Source: an uncultured Acetatifactor sp.
Lineage (GTDB): Bacteria > Bacillota > Clostridia > Lachnospirales > Lachnospiraceae
Assembly (NCBI GenBank): GCA_947627115.1
Contig: CANQUQ010000008.1
Coordinates: 1-64,000 of the forward strand
Direction of reading: 5' to 3'
DNA: 64,000 nucleotides
The notes under the pieces were generated by a model, which searched no databases, was not told where the DNA came from, and was given only the letters and a program-made list of their open reading frames with translations. Numbering within the stretch: the first letter of the stretch is position 1; each line of letters opens with the position of its first letter. The translations under genes were made by a program, and so were the position numbers. Shown here piece by piece: positions 5,710 through 14,717 of the stretch.

Positions 5710-6630
5710 ATGAGTAAGACGGCATTTATCTTTCCCGGACAGGGAGCTCAATACTTTGGTATGGGCAAGGATTTTTACGATACCTTTGACACGGCGCGTC
5801 ACGTTTATGAATCGGCGCAGAGGGCTACGGGGTTGGATGTGGCTCGGCTGTGCTTTACGGAGAATGACGAGCTGGATATCACGGAGTATACGCAGATCGC
5901 CATGCTGACCACCGAGGTGGCGATCCTGAGAGTACTTCAGGAGAGAGGCATCAAGGCGGACTGCTGTGCGGGACTAAGCCTTGGTGAGTACGGTGCGTTG
6001 GCCGCAGCCGAGGTCATGGAACAGGAGGATCTGTTCCGGCTGATCCGCAGCCGCGGTATTTATATGCAGGAGGCGTATCCGATAGGCGGTGCCATGACTG
6101 CGGTGCTGGGGCTGGACCCTGATACGGTCAGGGAGGTCTGCGCCGCCGTGAGCGGCATCGTCTCCGTTGCCAACGACAACTGCCCCGGTCAGATCGTTAT
6201 CACCGGGGAGAAGTGTGCGGTGCAGGAGGCGGCAGGAAAATTGATGGAATCGGGCGCCCGCAAATGCGTGCCGCTGAAGGTGAGCGGGCCCTTTCATTCG
6301 GCGCTTCTGACGGGAGCCGGCGAAAAGCTGGCGGCTGAGCTGAAAAACGTAAGGGTCAGCGACCCCGTGATCCCCTATGTGTGCAATGTGGAGGCGGTTC
6401 CTGTAACAGAGTGCTCCAGGGTGAAGGAGCTGCTGGCAAAGCAGGTCTCCGGCACCGTCAGGTGGCGTGAGTCTGTGGAGCGGATGATCGCCGACGGGAC
6501 GGATACCTTTATTGAGATCGGGCCCGGCAAGACGCTGACGGGATTTGTGCGAAAGATCGACAGGAACGTGACCGCCAAAAATGTGGAGACGGTGGCGGAC
6601 CTGGAAAAGCTCACGGAAGAAATGCAGTAG
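5710..6630 (+). CDS. fabD: Malonyl-CoA:ACP transacylase
   Basis: Moves malonyl from CoA to ACP to supply chain extension. It begins with AFIFPGQGAQ, the family's N-terminal signature, and carries the nucleophile elbow as GLSLGEYGAL. The second residue of the elbow is Leu rather than the His of E. coli FabD (GHSLG); the downstream catalytic His lies in GPFHSALL. Ends with the usual IEIGPGKTLTGF. 306 residues, normal length. Start ATG 5710 follows GAGAGG, preceded by a small hairpin. Confidence 0.95.
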   Translation: MSKTAFIFPGQGAQYFGMGKDFYDTFDTARHVYESAQRATGLDVARLCFTENDELDITEYTQIAMLTTEVAILRVLQERGIKADCCAGLSLGEYGALAAAEVMEQEDLFRLIRSRGIYMQEAYPIGGAMTAVLGLDPDTVREVCAAVSGIVSVANDNCPGQIVITGEKCAVQEAAGKLMESGARKCVPLKVSGPFHSALLTGAGEKLAAELKNVRVSDPVIPYVCNVEAVPVTECSRVKELLAKQVSGTVRWRESVERMIADGTDTFIEIGPGKTLTGFVRKIDRNVTAKNVETVADLEKLTEEMQ

Positions 6631-6654
6631 TACTTCATGGAGGAATGGAAGAGA

Positions 6655-7434
6655 ATGGAAGCGGTACAGCAAAGCTTGAAGAGGGAAGGCGGGCAGTTGT
6701 CCGGAAGGGTCGCTCTGGTGACCGGAGCAGGCCGCGGCATCGGAAGAGCCATAGCCCTGGCACTGGCAGAGCAGGGGGCGACGGTGTTGGTAAATTACAA
6801 CGGTTCCCGTGAACGGGCGCTGGAGGTGGCCGATCGGATCCGGCAGAGCGGCGGTGAGGCGGAGGCCGTGGGATGTGATGTTTCCGATTATGCCGCCTGC
6901 GGAAAAATGGTGGAGGATATCATAGGAAAGTACGGCCATGTGGATATTCTGGTCAACAATGCCGGGATCACCAGAGACGATCTGATCGTGCGGATGACGG
7001 AGGAGGAATACGATACCGTTCTGAACACCAATCTGAAGGGTGCTTTCAACACCATACGTCATCTGTCCAGATATTTTTTGAAGCAGCGCGGCGGAAAGGT
7101 GATCAATATATCCTCTGTGTCCGGCGTCATGGGCAATGCGGGACAGGCGAATTATTCTGCGTCCAAGGCGGGGCTGATCGGCCTGACAAAGAGCGTGGCG
7201 AGGGAGCTGGCGGGCAGGGGAATCTGCGTCAACGCCATAGCTCCGGGTTATATTGCCACCGATATGACGGATTCCATGCCGGAAAGGGCCAGAGAGGCAT
7301 TGCTTCAGACGATCCCCATGGGCAGGATCGGAGCTCCGGAGGATATCGCCCGGACGGCGGTGTTCCTCGCGGGCAAATGCTCCGACTATATTACCGGTCA
7401 GGTGATACACGTTGACGGCGGAATGGCGATGTAG
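6655..7434 (+). CDS. fabG: 3-oxoacyl-ACP reductase
   Basis: NADPH-dependent reduction of 3-oxoacyl-ACP. Rossmann motif VTGAGRGIGRAIA near the N-terminus, NNAG at the expected place, catalytic Ser in INISSVSG and YSASK with the active Tyr/Lys, and the C-terminal GQVIHVDGGMAM typical of FabG. Start 6655 is preferred because ATGGAGGA at 6637 supplies its ribosome site; the ORF-track start at 6637 would add six residues. About 259 residues, slightly longer than usual because of a charged N-terminal extension. Lies between fabD and fabF in the operon. Confidence 0.95.
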   Translation: MEAVQQSLKREGGQLSGRVALVTGAGRGIGRAIALALAEQGATVLVNYNGSRERALEVADRIRQSGGEAEAVGCDVSDYAACGKMVEDIIGKYGHVDILVNNAGITRDDLIVRMTEEEYDTVLNTNLKGAFNTIRHLSRYFLKQRGGKVINISSVSGVMGNAGQANYSASKAGLIGLTKSVARELAGRGICVNAIAPGYIATDMTDSMPERAREALLQTIPMGRIGAPEDIARTAVFLAGKCSDYITGQVIHVDGGMAM

Positions 7435-7454
7435 ATTTGGGAGGAGAAGCCAAG

Positions 7455-8690
7455 ATGAGACGAGTGGTCGTGACAGGTATGGGCGCCGTGACGCCCATCG
7501 GCAACAGTGTGGAAGAATTTTGGAACGGTGTGAAGCAGGGGAAGATCGGATTTGCACCCATCACCAGATTTGACACTGCGGATTATAAGTGCAAGCTGGC
7601 GGCGGAGGTCAAAGATTTTGAACCTGAGAAATATATGGACAGAAAGGCGGCCCGGCGAATGGAGCAGTTCTGCCAGTTCGCGGTGGCGGCAGCAGGAGAG
7701 GCGATCTCGGACGCGGGGCTCAATATGGAGGAGGAAGACCCCTATCGCGTAGGCTGTTCCGTGGGCAGCGGCGTGGGAAGCCTTCAGGCAATAGAGCGCG
7801 AATACGGAAGGCTCTTGGAGAAGGGTCCGTCCAGAGTGGGCCCCCTGTTCGTTCCGCTGATGATATCCAACATGGCGGCAGGCAATGTGAGCATACAGTT
7901 CGGCCTGAAGGGGAAAAGCATCAATGTGGTCACCGCATGTGCCACGGGCACCCATTCTATCGGCGAGGCATTTCGCACCATTCAGTACGGCGATGCCGAC
8001 GTGATGATAGCGGGGGGCACGGAGAGCGCAGTCACCCCCATCAGCATAGCCGGATTTTCCTCTCTGACGGCCCTTTCTGACAGCACGGATCCCGCCAGAT
8101 GCTCCCTCCCCTTTGACAGGGACAGGAGCGGTTTTGTCATGGGCGAGGGCGCGGGCATAGCGGTGCTGGAGGAGCTGGATCACGCGAAAAAGCGCGGTGC
8201 GCATATTTACGCCGAGGTGCTGGGCTACGGATGCTCGTCGGATGCCTACCACATCACCTCTCCGGCCGAGGACGGAGCAGGCGCTGCAAGGGCCATGATC
8301 AACGCCGTGAATGACGGCGGCGTGAACCCGGCAGACGTGACTTATATCAACGCTCACGGAACCGGCACGCATCACAACGATCTGTTCGAGACAAGGGCCG
8401 TCAAGCTGGCCTTCGGCGACCATGCAAAAAATATAAAGATCAACTCTACCAAGTCTATGGTGGGACATCTTCTGGGCGCAGCGGGCGCAGTGGAATTCAT
8501 TACCTGCGTAAAGGAGCTGCAGGAGGGCTTTATCCACAGGACCGTGGGGCTGCAGGAGCCCGGTGAGGAACTGGATCTTGACTACTGCATGGAGAGCTGC
8601 CGGGAGGAAATTCCCTATGCCCTGAGTAATTCTTTGGGCTTCGGCGGACATAATGCAAGTATTTTGGTGGGAAAATACAGGGAGGCCTGA
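7455..8690 (+). CDS. fabF: 3-oxoacyl-ACP synthase II
   Basis: Condenses malonyl-ACP with acyl-ACP. Start at ATG 7455 after TTTGGGAGGAGAAGCCAAG gives 411 residues beginning RRVVVTGMGAVTPIG. Catalytic triad visible: Cys in TACATGTHSIGEA, His in NAHGTGTHHND, His in KSMVGHLLGAAG. The C-terminal NSLGFGGHNAS is also standard. The last codons contain GGAGG, the ribosome site of fabZ, which follows after one base. Confidence 0.97.
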   Translation: MRRVVVTGMGAVTPIGNSVEEFWNGVKQGKIGFAPITRFDTADYKCKLAAEVKDFEPEKYMDRKAARRMEQFCQFAVAAAGEAISDAGLNMEEEDPYRVGCSVGSGVGSLQAIEREYGRLLEKGPSRVGPLFVPLMISNMAAGNVSIQFGLKGKSINVVTACATGTHSIGEAFRTIQYGDADVMIAGGTESAVTPISIAGFSSLTALSDSTDPARCSLPFDRDRSGFVMGEGAGIAVLEELDHAKKRGAHIYAEVLGYGCSSDAYHITSPAEDGAGAARAMINAVNDGGVNPADVTYINAHGTGTHHNDLFETRAVKLAFGDHAKNIKINSTKSMVGHLLGAAGAVEFITCVKELQEGFIHRTVGLQEPGEELDLDYCMESCREEIPYALSNSLGFGGHNASILVGKYREA

Positions 8691-8691
8691 T

Positions 8692-9120
8692 ATGTCATTG
8701 TATACAGCAAAAGAAATTATGGAGATCATCCCGCATCGGTATCCCTTTCTGCTCATCGATACCGTCGAGCAGCTGGAGCCGGGACAGAGGGCCCTGGGGA
8801 AAAAGTGCGTCAGTGTGAACGAGCCGTTCTTCACAGGACATTTTCCGGGGAATCCGGTCATGCCGGGGGCGCTGATCATAGAAGCGCTGGCCCAGGTGGG
8901 CGCGGTGGCTATTTTGTCAAAGCCGGAATTTCAGGGCCGCACGGCCTACTTCGCCGGGATCGACAAGGCAAAATTCCGCCAGAAGGTGCTTCCCGGTGAC
9001 GTGCTGATGTTGGAGACAGTCATCGTCAGGGCCAAGGGGCCTGTGGGCGTGGGCAGGGCTGTTGCCAGAGTGGATGACAGGGTGGTGGCTGAAGCGGAGC
9101 TGACCTTTGCCATCGGATGA
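8692..9120 (+). CDS. fabZ: 3-hydroxyacyl-ACP dehydratase
   Basis: Dehydrates 3-hydroxyacyl-ACP. ATG 8692 gives 142 residues; the longer ORF-track start is inside fabF. Hot-dog fold motifs: [12 protein letters not shown] and [20 protein letters not shown] with the catalytic His and Glu. Many Clostridia have accB between fabF and fabZ and accC after fabZ; here the genes abut directly and both acc genes are missing. Confidence 0.96.
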   Translation: MSLYTAKEIMEIIPHRYPFLLIDTVEQLEPGQRALGKKCVSVNEPFFTGHFPGNPVMPGALIIEALAQVGAVAILSKPEFQGRTAYFAGIDKAKFRQKVLPGDVLMLETVIVRAKGPVGVGRAVARVDDRVVAEAELTFAIG

Positions 9121-9133
9121 CCGTCGAAGAACG

Positions 9134-9141
9134 GCTGCAGC
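9134..9141 (+). other. Short palindrome before accDA
   Basis: GCTGCAGC followed by GGAAAGG, 19 bases before the ATG. Weakest member of the recurring hairpin set. Confidence 0.35.
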
Positions 9142-9160
9142 GGAAAGGCGTGGTATCTTT

Positions 9161-10948
9161 ATGAGTCTGTTGAGTGAAAAACGTGCAGAATTCTTTTCCA
9201 GAAAATTGGGAAAGCTGAACGGCTTTACAATACCGAAGGGCATTGCTGCCACAGCGGGGAGAGAGTCCGATTCCGGAGCGGAATCCTCCGGACAGTCCCA
9301 GATGAAGGACGTGTATCTGATCCGCTGCCCGAAATGCGGTAAAATGGTAGACCGCGAGAGGGTGGTAAAAAGAAAATACGTTTGCTATGAGTGCGGGGGA
9401 TACTTTCGGGTGAAGGTGCCCAATCGCATTAAGATGGTGGCGGATCCCCGCACCTTTGAACCCTGGTTCACGGATATGCCTGTCAGCAATCCGCTGTCCT
9501 ATGAGGGCTATGAGGAAAAGCTGCAGGAGGCAAAGAGCAAGACAGGTCTGGATGAGGCAGTGACGGTCGGCCGGTGCAGGGTCTTCGGCGAGGAGATCGT
9601 GCTTGGCATCTGCGACTCGCGGTTCCTTATGGCCAGCATGGGCCAGGCGGTAGGCGAGAAGATCACCGCTGCCATAGAACGGGCGATCAAGCTGAGGCTG
9701 CCGGTATTTCTGTTCTGCTGCTCCGGCGGTGCCAGAATGCAGGAGGGGATCATGTCCCTGATGCAGATGGCGAAGACATCTGCCGCTGTCCGGAAGCTGG
9801 GAGAAGCAGGACTTCTCTACTGCACCGTATTGACGGATCCCACCACGGGCGGTGTCACTGCAAGCTTTGCCATGCTGGGGGATGTGATCATGGCGGAGCC
9901 CGGCGCGCTGATCGGCTTTGCGGGTCCCAGAGTCATCAAGCAGACCATCGGACAGGAGCTGCCTGCGGGCTTTCAGACCGCGGAGTTCTTGGTGGAGCAC
10001 GGCATTATCGACGGCATCGTTACGAGAGAGAACCTGAAAAAGACCATCTATTTTCTGGTGAAGGCCCACCAGGGCCGTGAAGGAAGGTATGCGGAGTTCA
10101 CGCCCGGCACGGATTTCCATTTTGTCCTGAGTGAGATCCTGAAGGAGCAGGCGTGGAAAGTGCGCCCCAAGAACGCATGGGAAAAGGTCAAGGCGGTCCG
10201 CAGGGTAGAAAGGCCGGCGGCCACCGATTATATGGAGTATATTTTCGAGTACTTCGTGGAGGCGCACGGGGACAGGACGTTCCGCGACGATCCGGCTATC
10301 GTGGGCGGCATCGCATTTCTGGACGGCCAGCCGGTGACTGTGATCGCGGACCACAAGGGAAAGAACCTGAAGGAGTGCCAGGAGCGGAATTTTGGTATGC
10401 CCATGCCTGAGGGATACCGCAAGGCGCTGCGGCTGATGAAGCAGGCCGAGAAGTTCAACCGGCCGATCGTCAGCTTTGTGAATACCGCCGGAGCCTTCTG
10501 CGGAGTGGAAGCGGAGGAGCGGGGCCAGGGTGAGGCGATCGCCAGAAATCTAACGGAGATGGCGGCCCTGAAGGTGCCGGTACTCTGTATCTTTATCGGC
10601 GAGGGCGGAAGCGGCGGCGCGCTGGCCACGGCGGTGGGCAACGAGGTATGGATGCTGGAGAACGCCACCTATTCCATCCTGTCCCCCGAAGGCTTTGCAT
10701 CCATTCTCTGGAAGGATTCCTCCAAGGCCAGGGAGGCCAGCGAGGTCATGCATATCACGGCTCAGGATCTGAAGAATCTGGGCGTGATCGAAAAAATCAT
10801 CCCGGAATTCGGCGGTGCGGACGACAGCACTGTGGAGGCCATCGGCGCCTTCCTGAAGGAGCAGATAAAGGATTTTCTCACAAGATTTCAGGGAATGTCC
10901 GGCGAGGAAATCGCAGATCAAAGATACAGGCGTTTCCGCAGCTTTTGA
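9161..10948 (+). CDS. accDA: Acetyl-CoA carboxylase carboxyltransferase, fused beta and alpha subunits
   Basis: Transfers the carboxyl group from biotin to acetyl-CoA to form malonyl-CoA. The first half is AccD: a zinc ribbon ([14 protein letters not shown] ... CYECGG) and GGARMQEG and [14 protein letters not shown] motifs. From about residue 315 the chain continues without a stop into AccA ([30 protein letters not shown]). 595 residues from ATG 9161 (GGAAAGG upstream); the ORF-track start lies in fabZ. AccD and AccA are separate polypeptides in most bacteria, so this is a fused arrangement that fixes the 1:1 ratio. The partner genes accB and accC are not in the window. Confidence 0.95.
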   Translation: MSLLSEKRAEFFSRKLGKLNGFTIPKGIAATAGRESDSGAESSGQSQMKDVYLIRCPKCGKMVDRERVVKRKYVCYECGGYFRVKVPNRIKMVADPRTFEPWFTDMPVSNPLSYEGYEEKLQEAKSKTGLDEAVTVGRCRVFGEEIVLGICDSRFLMASMGQAVGEKITAAIERAIKLRLPVFLFCCSGGARMQEGIMSLMQMAKTSAAVRKLGEAGLLYCTVLTDPTTGGVTASFAMLGDVIMAEPGALIGFAGPRVIKQTIGQELPAGFQTAEFLVEHGIIDGIVTRENLKKTIYFLVKAHQGREGRYAEFTPGTDFHFVLSEILKEQAWKVRPKNAWEKVKAVRRVERPAATDYMEYIFEYFVEAHGDRTFRDDPAIVGGIAFLDGQPVTVIADHKGKNLKECQERNFGMPMPEGYRKALRLMKQAEKFNRPIVSFVNTAGAFCGVEAEERGQGEAIARNLTEMAALKVPVLCIFIGEGGSGGALATAVGNEVWMLENATYSILSPEGFASILWKDSSKAREASEVMHITAQDLKNLGVIEKIIPEFGGADDSTVEAIGAFLKEQIKDFLTRFQGMSGEEIADQRYRRFRSF

Positions 10949-11024
10949 CGCAATGCGGGGACAGGTTCATTAGGAGTCATTGTTTTTGCCGCTGAGACAG
11001 CATGGCAGGAAGGCAAGGTTTATC

Positions 11025-11993
11025 ATGTCCGTAAAGATAATCGGGACCGGAAGTGCGCTTCCGAAGCTGCAGGTCACCAATGCAGATCTGGAGAAGCTGG
11101 TGGACACCTCGGATGAATGGATCAGAGAGAGGACGGGAATCCGCGGCAGGCACATCTCCACCGGCGAGACGCTGGTCTCGCTCACGGCTCAGGCCTGTGC
11201 GGGAGCCTTGGAGAATGCGGGGCGTGCGGCCTCGGAGGTGGAGCTTTTGCTGGTGGCCACCTGCAGCCCGGAGCGGGGGATCCCGTGTGCCGCCTGCCAG
11301 GTGCAGAGTGTTCTGGGAGCGCAAAAGGCGGTGGCCTTCGATCTGAACGCGGCCTGCGCCGGCTTTCTTTTTGCATTGAACACCGCATACGCATACGTGG
11401 AGGCCGGCATTTACCGGAATGCCCTGGTGGCAGGCGGCGAGGTGCTGTCCAAGATCGTGGACTGGACGGACCGGGGGACCTGTGTTCTCTTTGGAGACGG
11501 CGCGGGCGCCGTGATGGTGGAGAAGTGTGACAAGGGCGGACTTCTGGGATTTGTGCAGCATTCCGACGGACGCAAGGGCGAGGTGCTGAGGTGCGACAGC
11601 CGTGAACTGAAAAATCCGTATGTGTCTCTGCCGATGGAGGCTCCGTATGTGCAGATGGATGGAAGGGAGGTCTTTGCCTTTGCGGTACGCCGGGTGCCGG
11701 AGAGTATTCTTGAGGTGCTGGAGCAGACGCACACTGACATAGAGGAGGTGGACCTGTTCCTTCTGCACCAGGCGAACAGGCGGATCATAGAGGGCATTGC
11801 GAAGCGTCTGTCGGTGGATATCTCTCGTTTTCCCACCAATCTTGACAGGGTGGGGAACATGTCCTCCGCCGCAATACCGGTATTATTGGACGAGCTGAAC
11901 AGGCAGGGCAGACTCAGGCCCGGAATGAAGCTGGTATTGTCCGGTTTCGGCGCGGGACTGACCTACGGCGCCGGTGTCATGGAGTGGCAGTGA
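11025..11993 (+). CDS. fabH: 3-oxoacyl-ACP synthase III
   Basis: Starts chains by condensing acetyl-CoA (or a branched acyl-CoA) with malonyl-ACP. ATG 11025 gives 322 residues starting SVKIIGTGSALP. The active-site Cys is in LNAACAGFLFAL, His in FLLHQANRRI, and Asn in the GNMSSAAIP segment. In many relatives fabH leads the operon; here it is next to last, followed by the MarR-type regulator. AGGAAGG and CAAGG upstream are plausible ribosome sites. Confidence 0.95.
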   Translation: MSVKIIGTGSALPKLQVTNADLEKLVDTSDEWIRERTGIRGRHISTGETLVSLTAQACAGALENAGRAASEVELLLVATCSPERGIPCAACQVQSVLGAQKAVAFDLNAACAGFLFALNTAYAYVEAGIYRNALVAGGEVLSKIVDWTDRGTCVLFGDGAGAVMVEKCDKGGLLGFVQHSDGRKGEVLRCDSRELKNPYVSLPMEAPYVQMDGREVFAFAVRRVPESILEVLEQTHTDIEEVDLFLLHQANRRIIEGIAKRLSVDISRFPTNLDRVGNMSSAAIPVLLDELNRQGRLRPGMKLVLSGFGAGLTYGAGVMEWQ

Positions 11994-12062
11994 TAAAAAG
12001 TATTTGACAATTTCTGTAAATCGGGTAAATTATTATTGTTAAAGGAAGGCAGCAGTGACAAA

Positions 12063-12515
12063 ATGGCGCAGAATACAACACGCTCTCTGAATGAACTGTT
12101 GATCAATCTGTTCGACCACGTGATGGATATGGAAGCCAGGGCAGTGATTACAGAGGCATACAGCGATATCAGCAACAACGATCTGCACATCATAGAAGCC
12201 ATCGGCGTGGAAGAGCCGAGGAATATGTCCGTGATCGCGCACAGACTGTCGGTTACGGTGGGCACTCTGACCACCAATATGAACGGACTGGAGAAAAAGG
12301 GCTATATACGGCGCGAGAGAAGCCTTGAGGACAAACGCTTAGTGTATGTCACACTGACCGAAAAAGGACGGAAAGCTTTTTATCATCATCGGGATTTTCA
12401 CAAGAGAATGATCCGGGCCATCATCAAAGACCTGAACGAGGACGAAATGGAGATATTGTACCGGTGCCTTGTGAATCTTAATCTTTTTTTAGAGCCGGAG
12501 ACGATGGAGAGCTAA
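12063..12515 (+). CDS. fabT: MarR-family regulator, FabT-like
   Basis: About 150 residues with a winged helix-turn-helix: SVIAHRLSVTVGTLTTNMNGLEKKGYIRR for recognition helix and wing start, then EDKRLVYVTLTEKGRKA, the MarR wing signature. Start ATG 12063; an in-frame TTG at 12036 lies closer to AAAGGAAGG, so nine more residues are possible. A TTGACA and a TAAATT precede it (12004-12031), so it may also have its own promoter. Position at the end of the fab cluster and TTGA/TCAA palindromes ahead of acpP point to a FabT-type repressor of fatty-acid synthesis; ligand (acyl-ACP in FabT) is by analogy. Confidence 0.8.
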   Translation: MAQNTTRSLNELLINLFDHVMDMEARAVITEAYSDISNNDLHIIEAIGVEEPRNMSVIAHRLSVTVGTLTTNMNGLEKKGYIRRERSLEDKRLVYVTLTEKGRKAFYHHRDFHKRMIRAIIKDLNEDEMEILYRCLVNLNLFLEPETMES

Positions 12516-12539
12516 GGTTGTTACGACGGCGGTATCATT

Positions 12540-14084
12540 ATGAAAAAACAAAAAGGCGTAAAGGTCAAGACAGTCATTTATGGACGAACAGCAATGATAT
12601 TGGTGGGCTTTCTGGCTCAGTTCGCGCTTCTGTTCGTAGGTTATGTTCTTTTGCGCGGTTACAGTTTTTGGTTCTACGGACTTTTTCTTGCCATCAGCGC
12701 TGCCGCGCTGGTGTATATCTATAACGATCCGGGCAATCCGGACATGAAGCTGGCATGGATGTTTCCAATCGCCATTTTCCCCGTTTTTGGCTCCATTTTT
12801 TATATGACCATCGTCTCTCAGCCGGGACTCAAGGTGATGAACGGAAAACTGGTGGAGCTGTCAAAATTTACGCATCAGCACGTGCACCCCAGCAGAGAGG
12901 TGTGGGACGGACTGCGCGCCGAGAGCCCTCATATGGGGCAGCTGGCCCACTATCTCTGGAACTGCGACAACAGCCCGGTCTATGAAAACACACAGGTAAA
13001 ATATTACTCGCTGGGCGACGGACAATTTCCGGATATGGTGGAGGATCTGAGAAAAGCGGAAAAATATATTTTCATGGAGTTCTTTATCGTCAGTGAGGGG
13101 AGGATGTGGAACACGATCCATGAGGTGCTGAAGGAGAAGGTGCGGCAGGGAGTGGAGGTCCGTTTCATGTTTGACGGAACGTGCGCCCTCTGGTATCTGC
13201 CGGGCCATTATCACCAGCAGCTGGAGCAGGAGGGCATCAAGTGCAGAGTGTTTTCTCCTGTGAAGCCTGTCTTTTCCCCGCATTTCAACAACCGCGACCA
13301 CCGCAAGATAGTCGTGGTGGACGGGAAAGTCGCGTATACGGGCGGAATCAATCTCTCCGATGAATATATCAACGAAAAGGTAAGATTCGGCCACTGGAAG
13401 GATGCGGGCGTCCGGCTGACGGGAGATGCCGTGGAGCGCTTTACCTATATGTTCCTGGAAATGTGGAACGTCTCCGCAAAAGGGGAAGAAAATTATGCTC
13501 TCTATGAGCGGCCGGCCGACGCGCGGCAGGAAAAAGACGGCTACGTGATTCCCTACAGCGTATGTCCGCTGGGAAGGGAGCGCGTGGGGGAGAGAGTCTA
13601 TCTGGATATCATCAACACCGCCCACACGTACGTGCACATTATGACGCCTTATCTGGTGCCGGACCACCAGATGCTGACGGCGTTGACCTATGCGGCGAAG
13701 CGGGGAGTGGAGGTGATCATTATCATGCCTCATGTGCCCGATAAAAAATATGCCTTTGTTCTGGCAAAGACCTACTATAATCAGCTCCTGGAAGCCGGTG
13801 TGCGGATCTGTGAGTACGAGAAGGGATTTGTCCACGCCAAAGTGTTTGCGGCGGACGACGCAAAGGCGGTGGTGGGGACGGTGAATCTGGATTACCGCAG
13901 TCTGTACCACCACTTTGAGTGCGGCCTGGTGCTGTATCAGAATACGCAGGTGGAAAAGGTCGAACAGGATGTGCAGGAGACCCTGCAGAAATGTATAGAA
14001 GTGAGACCGGAAGATTACAGGCGTCTTCCCCTCCGCGACAGAATGCTCGGCAGAATGATGCGGTTCATTGCCCCGATGATGTGA
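12540..14084 (+). CDS. cls: Cardiolipin synthase
   Basis: Joins two phosphatidylglycerols (or PG with another donor) into cardiolipin at the membrane. Two N-terminal membrane helices (about residues 15-60) precede two phospholipase-D repeats with HKD motifs: HRKIVVVDGKVAYTGGINL and HAKVFAADDAKAVVGTVNLD. 514 residues, normal for the family. It follows the fab operon closely but has no clear ribosome site at ATG 12540, so its start may be weakly translated or misplaced. Confidence 0.93.
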   Translation: MKKQKGVKVKTVIYGRTAMILVGFLAQFALLFVGYVLLRGYSFWFYGLFLAISAAALVYIYNDPGNPDMKLAWMFPIAIFPVFGSIFYMTIVSQPGLKVMNGKLVELSKFTHQHVHPSREVWDGLRAESPHMGQLAHYLWNCDNSPVYENTQVKYYSLGDGQFPDMVEDLRKAEKYIFMEFFIVSEGRMWNTIHEVLKEKVRQGVEVRFMFDGTCALWYLPGHYHQQLEQEGIKCRVFSPVKPVFSPHFNNRDHRKIVVVDGKVAYTGGINLSDEYINEKVRFGHWKDAGVRLTGDAVERFTYMFLEMWNVSAKGEENYALYERPADARQEKDGYVIPYSVCPLGRERVGERVYLDIINTAHTYVHIMTPYLVPDHQMLTALTYAAKRGVEVIIIMPHVPDKKYAFVLAKTYYNQLLEAGVRICEYEKGFVHAKVFAADDAKAVVGTVNLDYRSLYHHFECGLVLYQNTQVEKVEQDVQETLQKCIEVRPEDYRRLPLRDRMLGRMMRFIAPMM

Positions 14085-14156
14085 AACTTTGTCGATTTTT
14101 TCTCGTCTGATACAGTGACCGGCCATTCCGTATCCAAAAGGAGACAAGCAAAGCCT

Positions 14157-14717
14157 ATGCAGGACGATCAGATCGTAGACCTTTACTGGTCGCGCGACGA
14201 ACAAGCCATCACGGAATCCCAGAGAAGCTATGGCAGCTATTGCCACAGCATTGCTTTTCGTATTCTCCGTGACCGTGAGGACACCGACGAGTGTGTGAAC
14301 GATACATGGCTCAGGGCATGGAACGCCATGCCGCCCAGCCGTCCGGGCAGGCTCGCTCTTTTCCTGGGAACGATCACCAGAAATCTGTCCCTGGACCGGT
14401 GGAAGGAAAAGCGCGCAAAGAAAAGAGGCAGCGGAGAGATGATGCTGGCGCTGGACGAGCTGGCGGAATGTGTGCCGGACAGGCACAGCACGGAGGACGC
14501 GGTAGAGACAGCGGAGCTGGAGAGGCTTCTCAATGAGTTCCTCCACACCCTGCCGGAGCGAGACTGCAATGTGTTCCTGCGGAGATACTGGTATGTGGAG
14601 GAATACAGCAGCATTGCAAAGCGGTACGGAATGAAGCTGAGCACAGTGAAGACCTCGCTGTTCAGGACCCGCGGACGGCTCAGGACCTTTCTGGAGAAAG
14701 AGGGCATTATATTATGA
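14157..14717 (+). CDS. ECF-type RNA polymerase sigma factor
   Basis: About 186 residues. Region 2 is recognisable in SIAFRILRDREDTDECVNDTWLRAWNAMP and region 4 in LHTLPERDCNVFLRRYW followed by SSIAKRYGMKLSTVKTSLFRTRGRL, a helix-turn-helix. Start ATG 14157 chosen after AAAAGGAGAC; the ORF-track start adds a basic leader. Its stop overlaps the start of the next gene as ATGA, a typical sigma/anti-sigma arrangement. Regulon unknown; cell-envelope stress would be a guess from the neighbouring cls. Confidence 0.88.
   Translation: MQDDQIVDLYWSRDEQAITESQRSYGSYCHSIAFRILRDREDTDECVNDTWLRAWNAMPPSRPGRLALFLGTITRNLSLDRWKEKRAKKRGSGEMMLALDELAECVPDRHSTEDAVETAELERLLNEFLHTLPERDCNVFLRRYWYVEEYSSIAKRYGMKLSTVKTSLFRTRGRLRTFLEKEGIIL

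Noticed and set aside
12861-14546. 561-aa - strand ORF opposite cls
   Set aside because: Antisense shadow in GC-rich DNA; the + strand frame has two HKD motifs and membrane helices.
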